Source of the DNA: Shewanella subflava | Lineage (GTDB): Bacteria > Pseudomonadota > Gammaproteobacteria > Enterobacterales > Shewanellaceae | Length of the DNA stretch: 64,000 nt | Assembly: GCF_025971955.1 (NCBI RefSeq) | Contig: NZ_JAPDMX010000012.1 | Coordinates: 186,001 to 250,000, forward strand | Direction: 5' to 3' | In this document: one piece after another, positions 1 to 9,269 of the stretch | Numbering within the stretch: the stretch's first letter is position 1 | How the letters are laid out: each line of letters opens with the position of its first letter | The notes under the pieces: generated by a model | The model's input: the letters and a program-made list of their open reading frames with translations, nothing else | What the model was told of the DNA's origin: nothing | Database searches by the model: none | Program-made: the position numbers and the translations under genes

Positions 1-533
1 AAAATGAACAAATAGCGGTGTCATTAGCCTGCGTGTTTTTACTCAATTCAATTGCACTTTTCGTTTTCCCAACCATAGGCCATGCATTGCAATTATCGCA
101 ATACGATTTTGGCGTGTGGAGTGCGATTGCTATTCACGACACTTCTTCTGTGGTTGGCGCAGCATCTGCTTATGGTGATGAAGCGTTGAAAACCGCAACG
201 ACTGTAAAATTAGCCCGTGCACTGTGGATTATTCCTGTAGCACTATTAAGTGCGTTTGCATTTGGTGGCGATAAAAGCAAAATCACCATACCATTTTTTA
301 TTATCTTTTATTGTGTGGCAATCTTAACGGCTTATTTGCTGCCGCAAGGTCAGCCGCTATACAGCCTCCTATTTAGTGTTTCTAAGCAGGTGTTGGTGCT
401 GTGCCTATTTTTAATTGGGGCAGCCATTACGGTAAAAAAAATGCGCGCAAATGGGCCTAAGCCACTGTTATTAGGTGTGCTACTATGGTGCGCTATTGGT
501 GGGATATCATTGCTTTATATTGTGAATGTTTAA
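1..533 (+). CDS. YeiH/UPF0324 family putative sulfate exporter, C-terminal part
   Basis: The reading frame is open from the window edge (first full codon at base 3), so the gene starts upstream and only about 177 C-terminal residues are visible. The chain is strongly hydrophobic with about five membrane segments. It contains the segment [18 protein letters not shown] and then a conserved [12 protein letters not shown] stretch, both typical of the YeiH/UPF0324 inner-membrane family (Cons_hypoth698). Members are annotated as putative sulfate exporters, mostly by homology. The substrate here cannot be told from the sequence. A hairpin follows the stop codon. Confidence 0.8.
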   Translation, partial: NEQIAVSLACVFLLNSIALFVFPTIGHALQLSQYDFGVWSAIAIHDTSSVVGAASAYGDEALKTATTVKLARALWIIPVALLSAFAFGGDKSKITIPFFIIFYCVAILTAYLLPQGQPLYSLLFSVSKQVLVLCLFLIGAAITVKKMRANGPKPLLLGVLLWCAIGGISLLYIVNV

Positions 534-543
534 CCGTTACTTA

Positions 544-567
544 AAGCGGTGACATTACTCACCGCTT
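544..567. terminator. Hairpin between convergent genes
   Basis: The inverted repeat AAGCGGTGA / TCACCGCTT with a 6-nt loop lies just after the YeiH-like stop and overlaps the last codons of the small minus-strand gene. It lacks a clear U tract, so it is a weak, possibly bidirectional terminator. Confidence 0.45.
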
Positions 568-752
568 AAGTGGCAATCGTGCTGCTTGATGTCAGGCTTT
601 GATAACGCAAGCCAAATAAGACTGGCAAAGGTCACTAGCTCGATTAACGCACGAGTTAATCCAGAGGTTTGCACAGAGGCAACTACCGCAATAATACACA
701 GGGTAATAATTATCGAGGTTTTTAATTTACGAGATAACCATAATTGTGCCAT
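555..752 (-). CDS. Small two-helix membrane protein, unknown function
   Basis: A 65-residue protein with two likely membrane helices (about residues 12-28 and 34-50) and a short polar tail. I do not recognise a family. The start is supported by a strong Shine-Dalgarno sequence, TGGAGGGG, close upstream of the ATG. The opposite-strand frame through the same region has no comparable ribosome site, so the minus strand is preferred. It converges on the YeiH-like gene and is probably monocistronic. Confidence 0.55.
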   Translation of the reverse strand: MAQLWLSRKLKTSIIITLCIIAVVASVQTSGLTRALIELVTFASLIWLALSKPDIKQHDCHLSGE

Positions 753-883
753 TTCCCCTCCAGATAATCGTCAATATTGAAATGATATTATCGAAGCAGC
801 AGGCAATTTTACGCCAATATCAATTTTAACTATGTCATAACTGATTACAGAACTTTGTCGATACAGACCGATAGTCATCAGTC

Positions 884-935
884 ATACCCATCACAATTAA
901 TAAGTGATCAAAATAGCGTATTTTAGCAAGCTAGA
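884..935. repeat. Fragment of MITE family A (one end)
   Basis: The stretch ATACCCATCACAATTAATAAG, continued through GATCAAAATAGCGTA, closely resembles one end of the two full copies elsewhere in the window (55460-55620 and 63593-63754). There is no matching second end, so it is a degenerate solo fragment. The right boundary is approximate. Confidence 0.5.
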
Positions 936-960
936 AGCAACAGTCATTGATATAGAGGGG

Positions 961-2154
961 TTAATAAAAAGGGCTCGGGTCGACATCTAAGCTGCTGGGT
1001 GAAATACCACGTTCAATATTCACTTCGGCTTTTAATAAATCTACCATCACGACTTCGGTATAACGTCGGTGCTTTAAAGAATAAAAACACTTCACTATCG
1101 GGTGTAATGCGTCGCGATTTTTAGCTTCCCACACAATACCGACACGCTCATCGGATAACTGTACTAATGAACCAACCGGATACACACCGATGCAACGAAT
1201 AAATTCATACACCAAAGACTGATCTAAATGAAATGGGGTTAAACTGATAAGAATTTTAAATGCCGCCGCCGGGCTCATGGCTTCTTTATAGCAACGCGTA
1301 GCTGTTAAGGCATCAAAAATATCGACGATACAGCTCATTCTTCCGTGAATGGGGATTTCATCGCCCTTAAGGCCTTTAGGGTATCCTCTGCCGTCTAATT
1401 TTTCATGGTGCATTAAACACACATCTTTACTTATCTGCGATATCCCCTGGGTATCTTCCATAATTTCAATTGCATAGGTTTGATGCAATTTCATGTGCTC
1501 AAATTCTTCTGGGGTTAACTTTCCGGGTTTATGCAAAATTTTATTGTCAACTTTCACTTTGCCTATGTCATGCAAAATCCCGCCCACAGCCATTTGCCGA
1601 AGCACATCAATATCTAACTTCAAATGTTTACCAAAAGTAACCAGTAAGAAAGCCACGTTAATTGAGTGCTCAAGCAAATAAGCATCTTTGGTGCGTAATG
1701 CCGAAATACATTTAAACGCGTCGGCATCGTCCATTACCGATTCAAGCATTTTGTCAGCTACCGCTTCAAAAGGTGCAACTTCTACCGCTTTGCCCTCAAA
1801 GGTTTCTGACAACACTTTCTTGATTAAACCCTTCGCTTCATTCAATAACTGCTTGGCTTGTTTTTGCTGAGTATCACGGCTGAGGCTGGCTTTTTTTGCA
1901 AGTGGTTTTCCAGGCACTTCCTGTGGGGCCATTTTTTTTAAACCACAAGAGTCCGATGAGTGATCTATATCCACCCAAACATGTTTGATATTATTTTTAA
2001 CCAATTGCGCAACAGCGGTACGGCTTTTTATTTGCCCAGCATTCGCAATCGCAACGGTACTATTGTTGCGATCGATTGCTGTGACAAACATACCAAGATT
2101 TAACTTGGTCACAGGAATTTTGATGATATTTGAAGATTCATTTGAATCAATCAT
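961..2154 (-). CDS. HD-GYP domain cyclic-di-GMP phosphodiesterase with N-terminal DUF3391
   Basis: Likely hydrolyses the second messenger cyclic-di-GMP in the cytosol. Residues about 10-130 resemble DUF3391, which commonly precedes HD-GYP domains. The HD-GYP core follows, with the metal-binding HDIGK motif at 195-199 and HHEKLDGRGYP at about 249-259, so the signature residues are intact. I chose the ATG at 2154 because GAGGG lies about 10 nt upstream; an in-frame GTG at 2184 has no comparable site. It stands alone and lacks a recognisable receiver domain, so its input signal is unknown. A CHASE4-GGDEF cyclase at 14.7 kb is the opposing activity in this window. Confidence 0.9.
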   Translation of the reverse strand: MIDSNESSNIIKIPVTKLNLGMFVTAIDRNNSTVAIANAGQIKSRTAVAQLVKNNIKHVWVDIDHSSDSCGLKKMAPQEVPGKPLAKKASLSRDTQQKQAKQLLNEAKGLIKKVLSETFEGKAVEVAPFEAVADKMLESVMDDADAFKCISALRTKDAYLLEHSINVAFLLVTFGKHLKLDIDVLRQMAVGGILHDIGKVKVDNKILHKPGKLTPEEFEHMKLHQTYAIEIMEDTQGISQISKDVCLMHHEKLDGRGYPKGLKGDEIPIHGRMSCIVDIFDALTATRCYKEAMSPAAAFKILISLTPFHLDQSLVYEFIRCIGVYPVGSLVQLSDERVGIVWEAKNRDALHPIVKCFYSLKHRRYTEVVMVDLLKAEVNIERGISPSSLDVDPSPFY

Positions 2155-2438
2155 TGAGCAAGCACCCTCAAGGTCATAATGCACTTAACGATATTTTTGA
2201 GTGTTATGTGAATTCACTGTTAAGCCTTCCTTGGGAACATTTAAACTGGCGCAGATAATACGTATAAACACGCACCATAGTTTATAAAATAATAAATAGT
2301 ATATAACATTCATAATAGATATATCAGTAATCTATCAATATTAGCTAATTATAGATCACAGCCTAGCTTGCTGATGATTGACAGTAAATGATTGGTTGAT
2401 TAACTTGATGCGCTTATTGCCATGAATAGGAGTCGATA

Positions 2439-3797
2439 TTGTCCGGCCACTTTTTTAGTTCACAATTTAATGAGTTAAAGCAAAAGCTTGAACAAGTTAT
2501 GCAAGCGCCTGAGATGACGCCTATTGTGCAATTATCAGTACAAGCTCCTGCCGTGCCGCTGTTGTCGTGGTTAAGTGCCCAAACACAATACCCACGAATT
2601 TATTGGCATGGCCGCGATAAAGTAGAAGAAGTGGCAGCCATTGGTATTTGTAAGCAGTTTTATTATCAAGATCAGGTAGACGATCATCAACTGGCCGCAG
2701 ATTATCAGGCCCAGCGTGGCAAAGGGACAAGTCAGGATTTACGTTATTATGGTGGGGTAGCATTTGACCGCACGGTAGAATGTTGGCCAGAGTTTGGTCG
2801 AGCAAGATTTGTGTTACCGCGCATTGAGCTCAGACGCAGTGGCCAGACAATAAAAATTTTGTTGAACCTTAATTTTGATAACCAAAATCGTCAATTAGAG
2901 TACCAACAAGCATTAGCTGCAATCGCCAAAATTGAAAAACCTAAACCGCTATCACCACCGAATAAAACTCGGTTAATGAGCCGAAGTGATTTACCGGATA
3001 AAGATAGATGGCGCGAACTGGTTCAACAGGTAACCCAACACAACTTCAATCAAACCACGCCCAAGGTGGTGTTGTCTCGTCAAACTCAAATTGAAATTGC
3101 CGAGCAACTCGATCCCTGGACTATCCTCGCCTGCTGGCAAGGACGAAACCCCAATAGCTTTCAATTTGGTTTTCAATTTAGCCCAGAACGTACTTTTATT
3201 TCCTGCTCACCCGAACGTCTATACTTGCGCCGTCAAAATGAATTATTCACCGAAGCGTTAGCGGGAACCACCATTCGAGGGTTAAACCAAGAAGAAGATG
3301 AATTACTGGCGCAACAATTACTCGACGATGTAAAAAACAGCCATGAAAACCAGCTAGTAAGGCAACACATTGTCGATGCACTGAAGCCGCTGAGTCAGTA
3401 TGTGGGCGCAGATGAAAAAGCCAAGATCTTCAAATTGACTCATATTCAGCATTTACATCGAGCGATTCGCGCTGAATTAAACGCCGGTGTAAACGATTTT
3501 GATTTGTTACGCGCCTTGCACCCTACGCCAGCGGTAGGCGGTCTGCCCCGTCACAGCGCCCTTAGCTTTATACGTCAACGCGAAGGTTATGCTCGTGGAT
3601 GGTATGCGGGTGCATGTGGATACTTTAATCATTATGAATCAGAGTTTTCAGTGGCGATACGCAGCGCACTCATTGAGCCTAGAAGAATTAGTTTATACGC
3701 TGGTGCAGGTGTGGTTTCAGGCTCAGATCCCGATGCCGAGTGGCAAGAGTTAGAAAATAAATTGGCCACTATTTTATCTATTCTTATCGATTTTTAG
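2439..3797 (+). CDS. menF: Isochorismate synthase MenF
   Basis: Converts chorismate to isochorismate, the entry step to menaquinone, the main anaerobic quinone of Shewanella. The 452-residue protein carries the C-terminal chorismate-binding fold, with SPERLYLRR, EALAGTTIRG, HPTPAVGGLP and the terminal YAGAGVVSGSDPDAEW block. These also occur in anthranilate synthase and salicylate synthase relatives; length and motif spelling favour MenF. The start is TTG at 2439, supported by AGGAG about 7 nt upstream. It is not next to other men genes here. A strong bidirectional terminator follows. Confidence 0.9.
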   Translation: MSGHFFSSQFNELKQKLEQVMQAPEMTPIVQLSVQAPAVPLLSWLSAQTQYPRIYWHGRDKVEEVAAIGICKQFYYQDQVDDHQLAADYQAQRGKGTSQDLRYYGGVAFDRTVECWPEFGRARFVLPRIELRRSGQTIKILLNLNFDNQNRQLEYQQALAAIAKIEKPKPLSPPNKTRLMSRSDLPDKDRWRELVQQVTQHNFNQTTPKVVLSRQTQIEIAEQLDPWTILACWQGRNPNSFQFGFQFSPERTFISCSPERLYLRRQNELFTEALAGTTIRGLNQEEDELLAQQLLDDVKNSHENQLVRQHIVDALKPLSQYVGADEKAKIFKLTHIQHLHRAIRAELNAGVNDFDLLRALHPTPAVGGLPRHSALSFIRQREGYARGWYAGACGYFNHYESEFSVAIRSALIEPRRISLYAGAGVVSGSDPDAEWQELENKLATILSILIDF

Positions 3798-3823
3798 CGC
3801 TCAATCTATACCTTTATCACCTA

Positions 3824-3855
3824 TAAAAAACGCATCTACAGAGATGCGTTTTTTA
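3824..3855. terminator. Bidirectional Rho-independent terminator
   Basis: The stem AAAACGCATCT / AGATGCGTTTT has an A run on its left and a T run on its right. It can therefore terminate both menF and the convergent AbgT-type gene. Confidence 0.85.
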
Positions 3856-3871
3856 TACAATAAAGCGGATA

Positions 3872-5473
3872 TTACGGTGTGTAATACGTGGCCGCATTTG
3901 GGCCAACAGGCAAACCTAACACAAACACCCATAGGAAGAAAAACAGCGTCCAACCAATAAAGAACACTATGGTATAGGGCAGCATAGTGGCAATCAAGGT
4001 GCCAATACCTAAGTCCTTTTTATAGCGACAGGCGACAGCCAGAATCAAGCCGAAATAACTCATCATAGGGGTGATTAAGTTAGTCACAGAGTCACCAATT
4101 CGATATGCAGCTTGAATGGTTTCAGGCGCATAACCAACCAGCATCAACATCGGCACAAAAATCGGTGCGGTAACGGCCCATTGCGCAGAGGCACTGCCAA
4201 GCATCAGATTGATAAAACCACACAACATAATAAATAGCACAAACACTAACGGGCCAGTTAAACCGATGGCATTTAACGCTTGAGCCCCACCCACAGCCAA
4301 CACAGCACCTAAGTTTGTCCAATTGAAAAAGGCCACAAACTGAGCGGCAAAAAACACCAATACAATGTACATGCCCATGGTACTCATGCTATGCGACATA
4401 GCATTAATCACATCGACATCTTTTTTCATGGTGCCCACCACTTTGCCGTAAACCAACCCTGGAATGGCAAAGCCTATAAAGATAAAGGCAACAATTCCTT
4501 TTAAAAAAGGTGAACCCGCCACAAGGCCTGTTTCAGGGTGACGTAACGGCCCATTTTCTGGGATAATAGTTAACGCTAATAGTGCTGAAAAAGCGATGGC
4601 CGCAAACGCTGCCATTTTTAAGCCGCGTTTCTCAATATCACTCACCTTGTCCATGGTTTGATCATCTAAATCGCTGGCTTCACTGGCATCATATTTACCC
4701 AGCTTAGGCTCAACAATTTTTTCAGTGACTAGACCACCCAACAGTGTGATTAAAAAGGTCGAGGCAAACATAAAGTACCAGTTAACCTCTGGGCCAACCG
4801 TATATTCAGGGTCAATCATTTGCGCAGCGGCTTCGGTGATGCCTGACAATAAAGGATCGACTGTGCCTAGCAATAAGTTAGCACTGTAGCCACCCGATAC
4901 GCCCGCAAAGGCGGCTGCTAAACCCGCTAATGGATGACGTCCTAACGAGTGAAAAATCATTGCCGCCATTGGGATCAGTACCACATAGCCAAGCTCAGCA
5001 GCAGTGTTAGAGATAATACCTGCAAAAACAATAGTGTAGGTGACCAATCTTTTTGACGACCCCATGACCAACAAGCGCATCGCGGCTGATAATAAGCCTG
5101 AACGCTCTGCAATCCCAACCCCCAACAAGGCAACCAATACCGTGCCTAGTGGCGTAAAGCCAGTAAAGTTAGTGACTAAACCCGACACAATACGCTGCAA
5201 TCCTTCAGCACTTAGCAAACTAACAACATGAATTAAACCATCAGGGCTTCTACCTGTCGTGCCTTCTGGACGAGGATCAATTACGGATAATTCAAAATAA
5301 CCCGCTATGCCACTGGCAAGGATCACCGCCACACAAAATAGGGCAAATAAGGTAATGGGGTGAGGTAGCAAGTTACCTAAGCGTTCGACAATGTTTAAAA
5401 AGCGAACAAATCCACCGCTAGAAGCGATATCAGAGGGGCTTCCCTTGCTATTTGTTTGATGTGATTGGGTCAT
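3872..5473 (-). CDS. AbgT family transporter (p-aminobenzoyl-glutamate transporter-like)
   Basis: A 533-residue inner-membrane protein with about a dozen hydrophobic segments. It begins with a polar tail followed by FLNIVERLGNLLPHPITLFAL, a typical AbgT-family opening. Further family-like blocks include GVGIAERSGLL, SNTAAELGYVVLIPM and IGDSVTNLITPMMSYF near the C-terminus. Known members import p-aminobenzoyl-glutamate or export sulfonamide-type antimetabolites. No abgAB hydrolase genes sit next to it, so the physiological substrate is open. It ends at the terminator shared with menF. The long upstream gap contains small repeats but no clear operator. Confidence 0.9.
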   Translation of the reverse strand: MTQSHQTNSKGSPSDIASSGGFVRFLNIVERLGNLLPHPITLFALFCVAVILASGIAGYFELSVIDPRPEGTTGRSPDGLIHVVSLLSAEGLQRIVSGLVTNFTGFTPLGTVLVALLGVGIAERSGLLSAAMRLLVMGSSKRLVTYTIVFAGIISNTAAELGYVVLIPMAAMIFHSLGRHPLAGLAAAFAGVSGGYSANLLLGTVDPLLSGITEAAAQMIDPEYTVGPEVNWYFMFASTFLITLLGGLVTEKIVEPKLGKYDASEASDLDDQTMDKVSDIEKRGLKMAAFAAIAFSALLALTIIPENGPLRHPETGLVAGSPFLKGIVAFIFIGFAIPGLVYGKVVGTMKKDVDVINAMSHSMSTMGMYIVLVFFAAQFVAFFNWTNLGAVLAVGGAQALNAIGLTGPLVFVLFIMLCGFINLMLGSASAQWAVTAPIFVPMLMLVGYAPETIQAAYRIGDSVTNLITPMMSYFGLILAVACRYKKDLGIGTLIATMLPYTIVFFIGWTLFFFLWVFVLGLPVGPNAATYYTP

Positions 5474-5500
5474 TGTTTTCCTTCTTTCGGCTTTTTCCTG

Positions 5501-5636
5501 ATACCAATTAATATATTAATGATTTTTATTTTTGGGGTATCAAAGCAGTTTGTAAGATTTGGCCAATTTACAAGCTTACAGAGACAGGGTTAACTGAAAC
5601 TTAAATTATATTGGGTCAATATATGACATTGGTTAT
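5501..5636. repeat. Possible degenerate MITE with ATACCAAT-type ends
   Basis: The left end ATACCAATTAATATAT and the inverted right end ATAACCAATGTCATATAT match with gaps. The ATACCAAT opening recalls MITE family A of this window, but the interior does not obviously match it. Confidence 0.3.
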
Positions 5637-5961
5637 AAAAATCAGCTTAAATCGGGATAACTAGCGGTTAAGTCTCATGATGTATGGTTAAATTTAGGAC
5701 ATAAACTGAAAGGTGGGTTAAAAAACACCCATTACACAATCAAACTTAATCAACTGTTTATTATGTATTTTTTTATATAAGTCAGTTTGTAAACCTATAA
5801 ATATTGTCCCGATACTCGCTAAGCTGTTAATTCAAATCAAATGCAATAAAATTGTTTGTTTTGTCAGTCAAATGTTATGGTATGGGGTCAAGTGTCAGCA
5901 AATATAGTCGGTACTTCACTGAGATTTAAGTGAAATATCGGTTAATTTATGCTTATTATTA

Positions 5962-6129
5962 GGGCGTGTTTATCTTTGTTGATAAATTATGCAGTAGGCT
6001 ATTTTTCTGTCAGGCAATCACAAATGCACACCATTTAGCCCGCTAAATAAGTGAATTTGCGGCAGAATGACTGGGGAATAGCCACTACCCTTCAGGGTGA
6101 GGCTAAAATAACCAAAGATAAACACACCC
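5962..6129. mobile_element. 168-bp MITE-like element with 17-bp terminal inverted repeats (family B)
   Basis: The left terminus is GGGCGTGTTTATCTTTG and the right terminus, read inverted, is GGGTGTGTTTATCTTTG: 17 bp with one mismatch. The element is flanked on both sides by TA, as expected for a transposase that duplicates a TA target. It has no coding capacity, so it is non-autonomous. It sits about 36 bp before the LemA-like gene and may have displaced that gene's promoter. Confidence 0.75.
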
Positions 6130-6165
6130 TATATAAAAACAAAAATCATTATTAAGGAAAACATC

Positions 6166-6681
6166 ATGCAAGCCTTACTGCTGAGTGCGAGCTTAGCTGT
6201 TATTCTCTGTTACCTTTGGTACGCCAGTTTGATTAAAAAGCGTCAGTCCGCTATTGATGCTCTTATTGTGTTGAATCAAAAAATCGATGATCGACTTGCG
6301 TTATTAACGCAACTTTCTAACGTGAGCCAGCAACATCAACCACTGACTCCTGCACATGCCGAGCAGTGGCAGCAATTGCATGATCTGAAAAAACAAAGTG
6401 TTTGGTCACACCAAGTTGATCAACACTTACCGACCGTGTTAACGATTTGGTCAAGCATGGATACCTTGCAAAAAACGTTGTTTTCAAACTTGCACGGTGA
6501 TGAGTTAGACGAGCAACAGGTAAACGAATATTTACAATTAGAATTAGATTACCAAAATGCCAGTGCATTTTATAACCAAGCGGTGACAGACTTAAACCAA
6601 GGGGTAAAAATCTTCCCTGGCTCTGTGGTGGCAAAATTAGCCAAAGTCACCACAATGCCCATACTGACTGCTGCTGAGTAA
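6166..6681 (+). CDS. LemA-like membrane-anchored protein
   Basis: A 171-residue protein with one N-terminal membrane helix (residues 3-20) followed by an all-helical polar domain. The C-terminal half contains NASAFYNQAVTDLNQGVKIFPGSVVAKL, which matches the LemA pattern (YN.AV...N.....FP...A) in which helical bundles face the periplasm. The function of LemA proteins is poorly defined. The start is supported by AAGGAAAAC before the ATG. The next gene, a lytic transglycosylase, starts only 4 bp after the stop, so the two are almost certainly co-transcribed. Confidence 0.65.
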   Translation: MQALLLSASLAVILCYLWYASLIKKRQSAIDALIVLNQKIDDRLALLTQLSNVSQQHQPLTPAHAEQWQQLHDLKKQSVWSHQVDQHLPTVLTIWSSMDTLQKTLFSNLHGDELDEQQVNEYLQLELDYQNASAFYNQAVTDLNQGVKIFPGSVVAKLAKVTTMPILTAAE

Positions 6682-6685
6682 TAGC

Positions 6686-7603
6686 GTGAAAACCTTATTT
6701 GCAACAAACATAAAGCAAATAAAACATCGCCAGATGCTAACAATATTTAGCTATGGATGTTGTATGTTATTCACGCCTATCAGCTTGTTGGCCGCCGAGG
6801 TGCCTGCTAAAAAACCTGTCATTAAAGCTATCTATAAAGCTGAAACCAGCACCATTGCAAAGAACAAACCACAACTCAGTTCATTTCCAGATTTAAATAA
6901 GCTGGCAGTAACACCAACCAATAGCGCCGATGCAGCAATTCATTCTACGGTGGTGTTGGATAATGGTTATCCATTACCTAAACCCGAGCTGAAAAAAACG
7001 GCCAAAAAGCATGTTAAGGCAAGTTACTCTGAGCATGGCATTTTGTCGGATCTGGGTGTAGAAAAACGTAAAGTGTACCAGTATGAAAAAAATGGCATTA
7101 CGGTTTTTAGTGACAGCGAGCCATCCCAAGGTGACTTTCGAATTCATTTATATGAATGCTTTGCCTGTCGCCCAGACTCAACCATTGACTGGTATCATAT
7201 CCCACTGTTTACCAAAGAGTTCTCGACTGTTATTAGCAATGCCGCCAAACGTTATCAGCTTGAACCCGCCCTTATTCGTGCAGTGATCCATGCTGAGTCG
7301 GCATTTCGAACGAATGTGGTATCTAAAGCGGGAGCGATGGGGTTGATGCAATTAATGCCCGGCACAGCCAAAGACATGCAAGTGCAGAATGCCTTTCATG
7401 CAGAACAAAATATTAATGGTGGTAGCCGCTATTTGGCGCAATTATTAGGCCAGTTTAATGGCGACATGGATTTAGCTTGTGCAGCCTACAATGCAGGCCC
7501 AACCAACGTAGAGCAGTATCAAGGTATTCCGCCCTTTCCTGAAACCCAGGCTTACGTGCAAAGGGTAAAAATTCTCTACAGTCGTTACCGCAAGGCCAGA
7601 TAA
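6686..7603 (+). CDS. Periplasmic lytic transglycosylase, SLT domain
   Basis: Likely cleaves peptidoglycan glycan strands in the periplasm. The first about 37 residues contain a hydrophobic export segment. A low-complexity linker (about 40-115) and a small YQYEKNGITVFSD module resembling DUF4124 follow. A C-terminal SLT domain starts near residue 175, with the catalytic glutamate E204 in AVIHAESAF and the downstream motif GAMGLMQLMPGTA. AYNAGP near the end is also typical. The start is GTG, 4 bp after the LemA-like stop, so the genes appear translationally linked. Confidence 0.88.
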   Translation: MKTLFATNIKQIKHRQMLTIFSYGCCMLFTPISLLAAEVPAKKPVIKAIYKAETSTIAKNKPQLSSFPDLNKLAVTPTNSADAAIHSTVVLDNGYPLPKPELKKTAKKHVKASYSEHGILSDLGVEKRKVYQYEKNGITVFSDSEPSQGDFRIHLYECFACRPDSTIDWYHIPLFTKEFSTVISNAAKRYQLEPALIRAVIHAESAFRTNVVSKAGAMGLMQLMPGTAKDMQVQNAFHAEQNINGGSRYLAQLLGQFNGDMDLACAAYNAGPTNVEQYQGIPPFPETQAYVQRVKILYSRYRKAR

Positions 7604-7658
7604 TAATAAAAGCTTGAAGTGATTCAGGACGATTAGCTTCATATTCAACACCCACATA

Positions 7659-7676
7659 AGTAAGCAAGCACTTACA
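7659..7676. promoter_or_regulatory. Candidate UvrY/GacA-type inverted repeat
   Basis: The sequence AGTAAGCAAGCACTTACA matches 11 of 12 fixed positions of the GacA/UvrY box TGTAAG-N6-CTTACA. It lies 31 bp before the M28 peptidase start. The match to a known consensus is seen directly; the function is inference. Confidence 0.35.
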
Positions 7677-7706
7677 GTTAAAAGGTGCCTTGCGCTAATA
7701 ATAGGA

Positions 7707-9107
7707 ATGTTTATGATTTTTTCTCGTCCAATGTCATCGTTAGTGGCAACCTTTATCAGTGTGCTACTGGCAGCAACAGCACAGGCTAATACCACTTCAA
7801 CCTCGAATTCTGCAGCACCATCCCAAGAAGATATGCGCTTATACGACATAGCCAACGCACCACAAGCACAGCGTTTAGAAGATGATGTGCGCAAATTGGT
7901 CAGTTTTGGCACTCGTCACACTCTGTCGGATACCGTTTCGAATACCCAAGGCATAGGTGCTGCAAGACGCTGGATAGAAGCCGAGTTTAATCGTATTTCA
8001 ACAGCATGCGGGGGATGCCTTGAGGTCATCACCGTGAGTGATACCGTACAAGGCAAACGTATTGCCGAGCCAACAGAAGTCGTTAATGTGATCGCCATTC
8101 AGCGCGGTAAAACCGACCCTAAACGTGTGGTAATGATGAGCGGGGATATTGATTCTCGGGTATCAGATGTACTTGACGCCACCTCGATGTCACCGGGGAC
8201 AAATGATAATGCCTCAGGCGTTGCAGGGGCGATTGAAGCCGCTAGAGTGTTATCGCAATACCAATTTAACGGCACGATTGTCTATGCGGCCTTGTCAGGT
8301 GAAGAGCAAGGTTTATATGGCGGAGATATTCTTGCTAATTATGCTAAAAGCCAGAACTGGCAAGTACAAGCAGTATTGAATAACGACATGATAGGCAATA
8401 TTGCGGGCATTAATGGTGTGGTAAACAACTCCACTGTGCGGGTATTTTCTGAGGGCGTGCGGTTTGTTGAAACCGCTGATGAAGCGAAAGAGCGCTACTT
8501 TAGTGGTGGTGAAAATGATTCCGCCTCACGTAATTTGGCGCGTAATATTAAAGCCTTAGTTGATCAGTACATGACCAATTTAGATGTCATGTTAGTCTAT
8601 CGCCTCGACCGTTTCGGTCGTGGCGGGCACCATTTACCCTTTAATAAAGCCGGTTTTCCTGCCGTAAGAGTGATGGAAACTAACGAGCATTATGACCGTC
8701 AGCATCAAGACATTCGCGTTGAAAATGGCATTCATTATGGCGACGTTATTGCAGGGGTCGATTTTGATTTTACCGCTAAACTCACCGCGCTTAATGCTAT
8801 TAGTTTAGCGTCAATGGCTTGGGCCCCCGCGCCGCCATCAGGTGTGAGTATTAAGGGACAAGTTTCTCCTAGCACCACGCTTAACTGGGCTAAAACAGCA
8901 GATAAAGATGTGGTTGGTTATCGCATTTATTGGCGCTTAACCACAGCACCAGAGTGGACCCATAGTCGTTATGTTGGCAATGTGAACGAATTTACCCTTA
9001 ATAATATGATTATTGATAATTATCTTTTTGGTGTGGCCAGTGTGGCGGCAAATGGCAATACCAGCCCTGTGGTATTCCCGGGCGCTGCGGGAGCGTTTTT
9101 TCACTAA
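7707..9107 (+). CDS. Exported M28-family metallopeptidase
   Basis: A putative zinc aminopeptidase secreted by a signal peptide (residues 1-27, cleaving after AQA). The M28 catalytic core has MSGDIDS (146-150), NDNASG with D167, the general-base region GEEQG with E199/E200, NNDMIG with D227 and GGHHLPF with H308/H309. The usual first ligand His (HxD) is Asp here (D147-I-D149), which may alter metal binding. A CGGC pair (101-104) could form a disulfide. The C-terminal about 80 residues look like a fibronectin-III-like module (PPSGVSIKG..., VVGYRIYWR). It appears monocistronic. Confidence 0.85.
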   Translation: MFMIFSRPMSSLVATFISVLLAATAQANTTSTSNSAAPSQEDMRLYDIANAPQAQRLEDDVRKLVSFGTRHTLSDTVSNTQGIGAARRWIEAEFNRISTACGGCLEVITVSDTVQGKRIAEPTEVVNVIAIQRGKTDPKRVVMMSGDIDSRVSDVLDATSMSPGTNDNASGVAGAIEAARVLSQYQFNGTIVYAALSGEEQGLYGGDILANYAKSQNWQVQAVLNNDMIGNIAGINGVVNNSTVRVFSEGVRFVETADEAKERYFSGGENDSASRNLARNIKALVDQYMTNLDVMLVYRLDRFGRGGHHLPFNKAGFPAVRVMETNEHYDRQHQDIRVENGIHYGDVIAGVDFDFTAKLTALNAISLASMAWAPAPPSGVSIKGQVSPSTTLNWAKTADKDVVGYRIYWRLTTAPEWTHSRYVGNVNEFTLNNMIIDNYLFGVASVAANGNTSPVVFPGAAGAFFH

Positions 9108-9269
9108 TAACTGTGGGTATAGGTGTTTATCGCGCTGAGTTACTCACTAGGGGGAAACTGTTTGATGTGCACTGAGCATATTGCGCAGCAGGATATTCCC
9201 CTTTATTGATGCCAATTCGTCGCCGTTATTCAAGCCAATATCACCCTTTATTGTTAGCAGCAAACAAAC

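Larger units (their letters stand above)
5474..6165. other. Gene-free intergenic region with repeat elements
   Basis: About 690 bp between divergent genes with no credible ORF. It holds a weak inverted-repeat pair (5501-5636) and a clear 168-bp MITE-like element (5962-6129). The rest is AT-rich and presumably contains the two promoters. I see no riboswitch or RNA-gene signature. Confidence 0.7.

Noticed and set aside
586-780. 64-residue plus-strand ORF opposite the small membrane protein
   Set aside because: The minus-strand frame has a strong Shine-Dalgarno sequence and membrane helices; the plus frame has neither.
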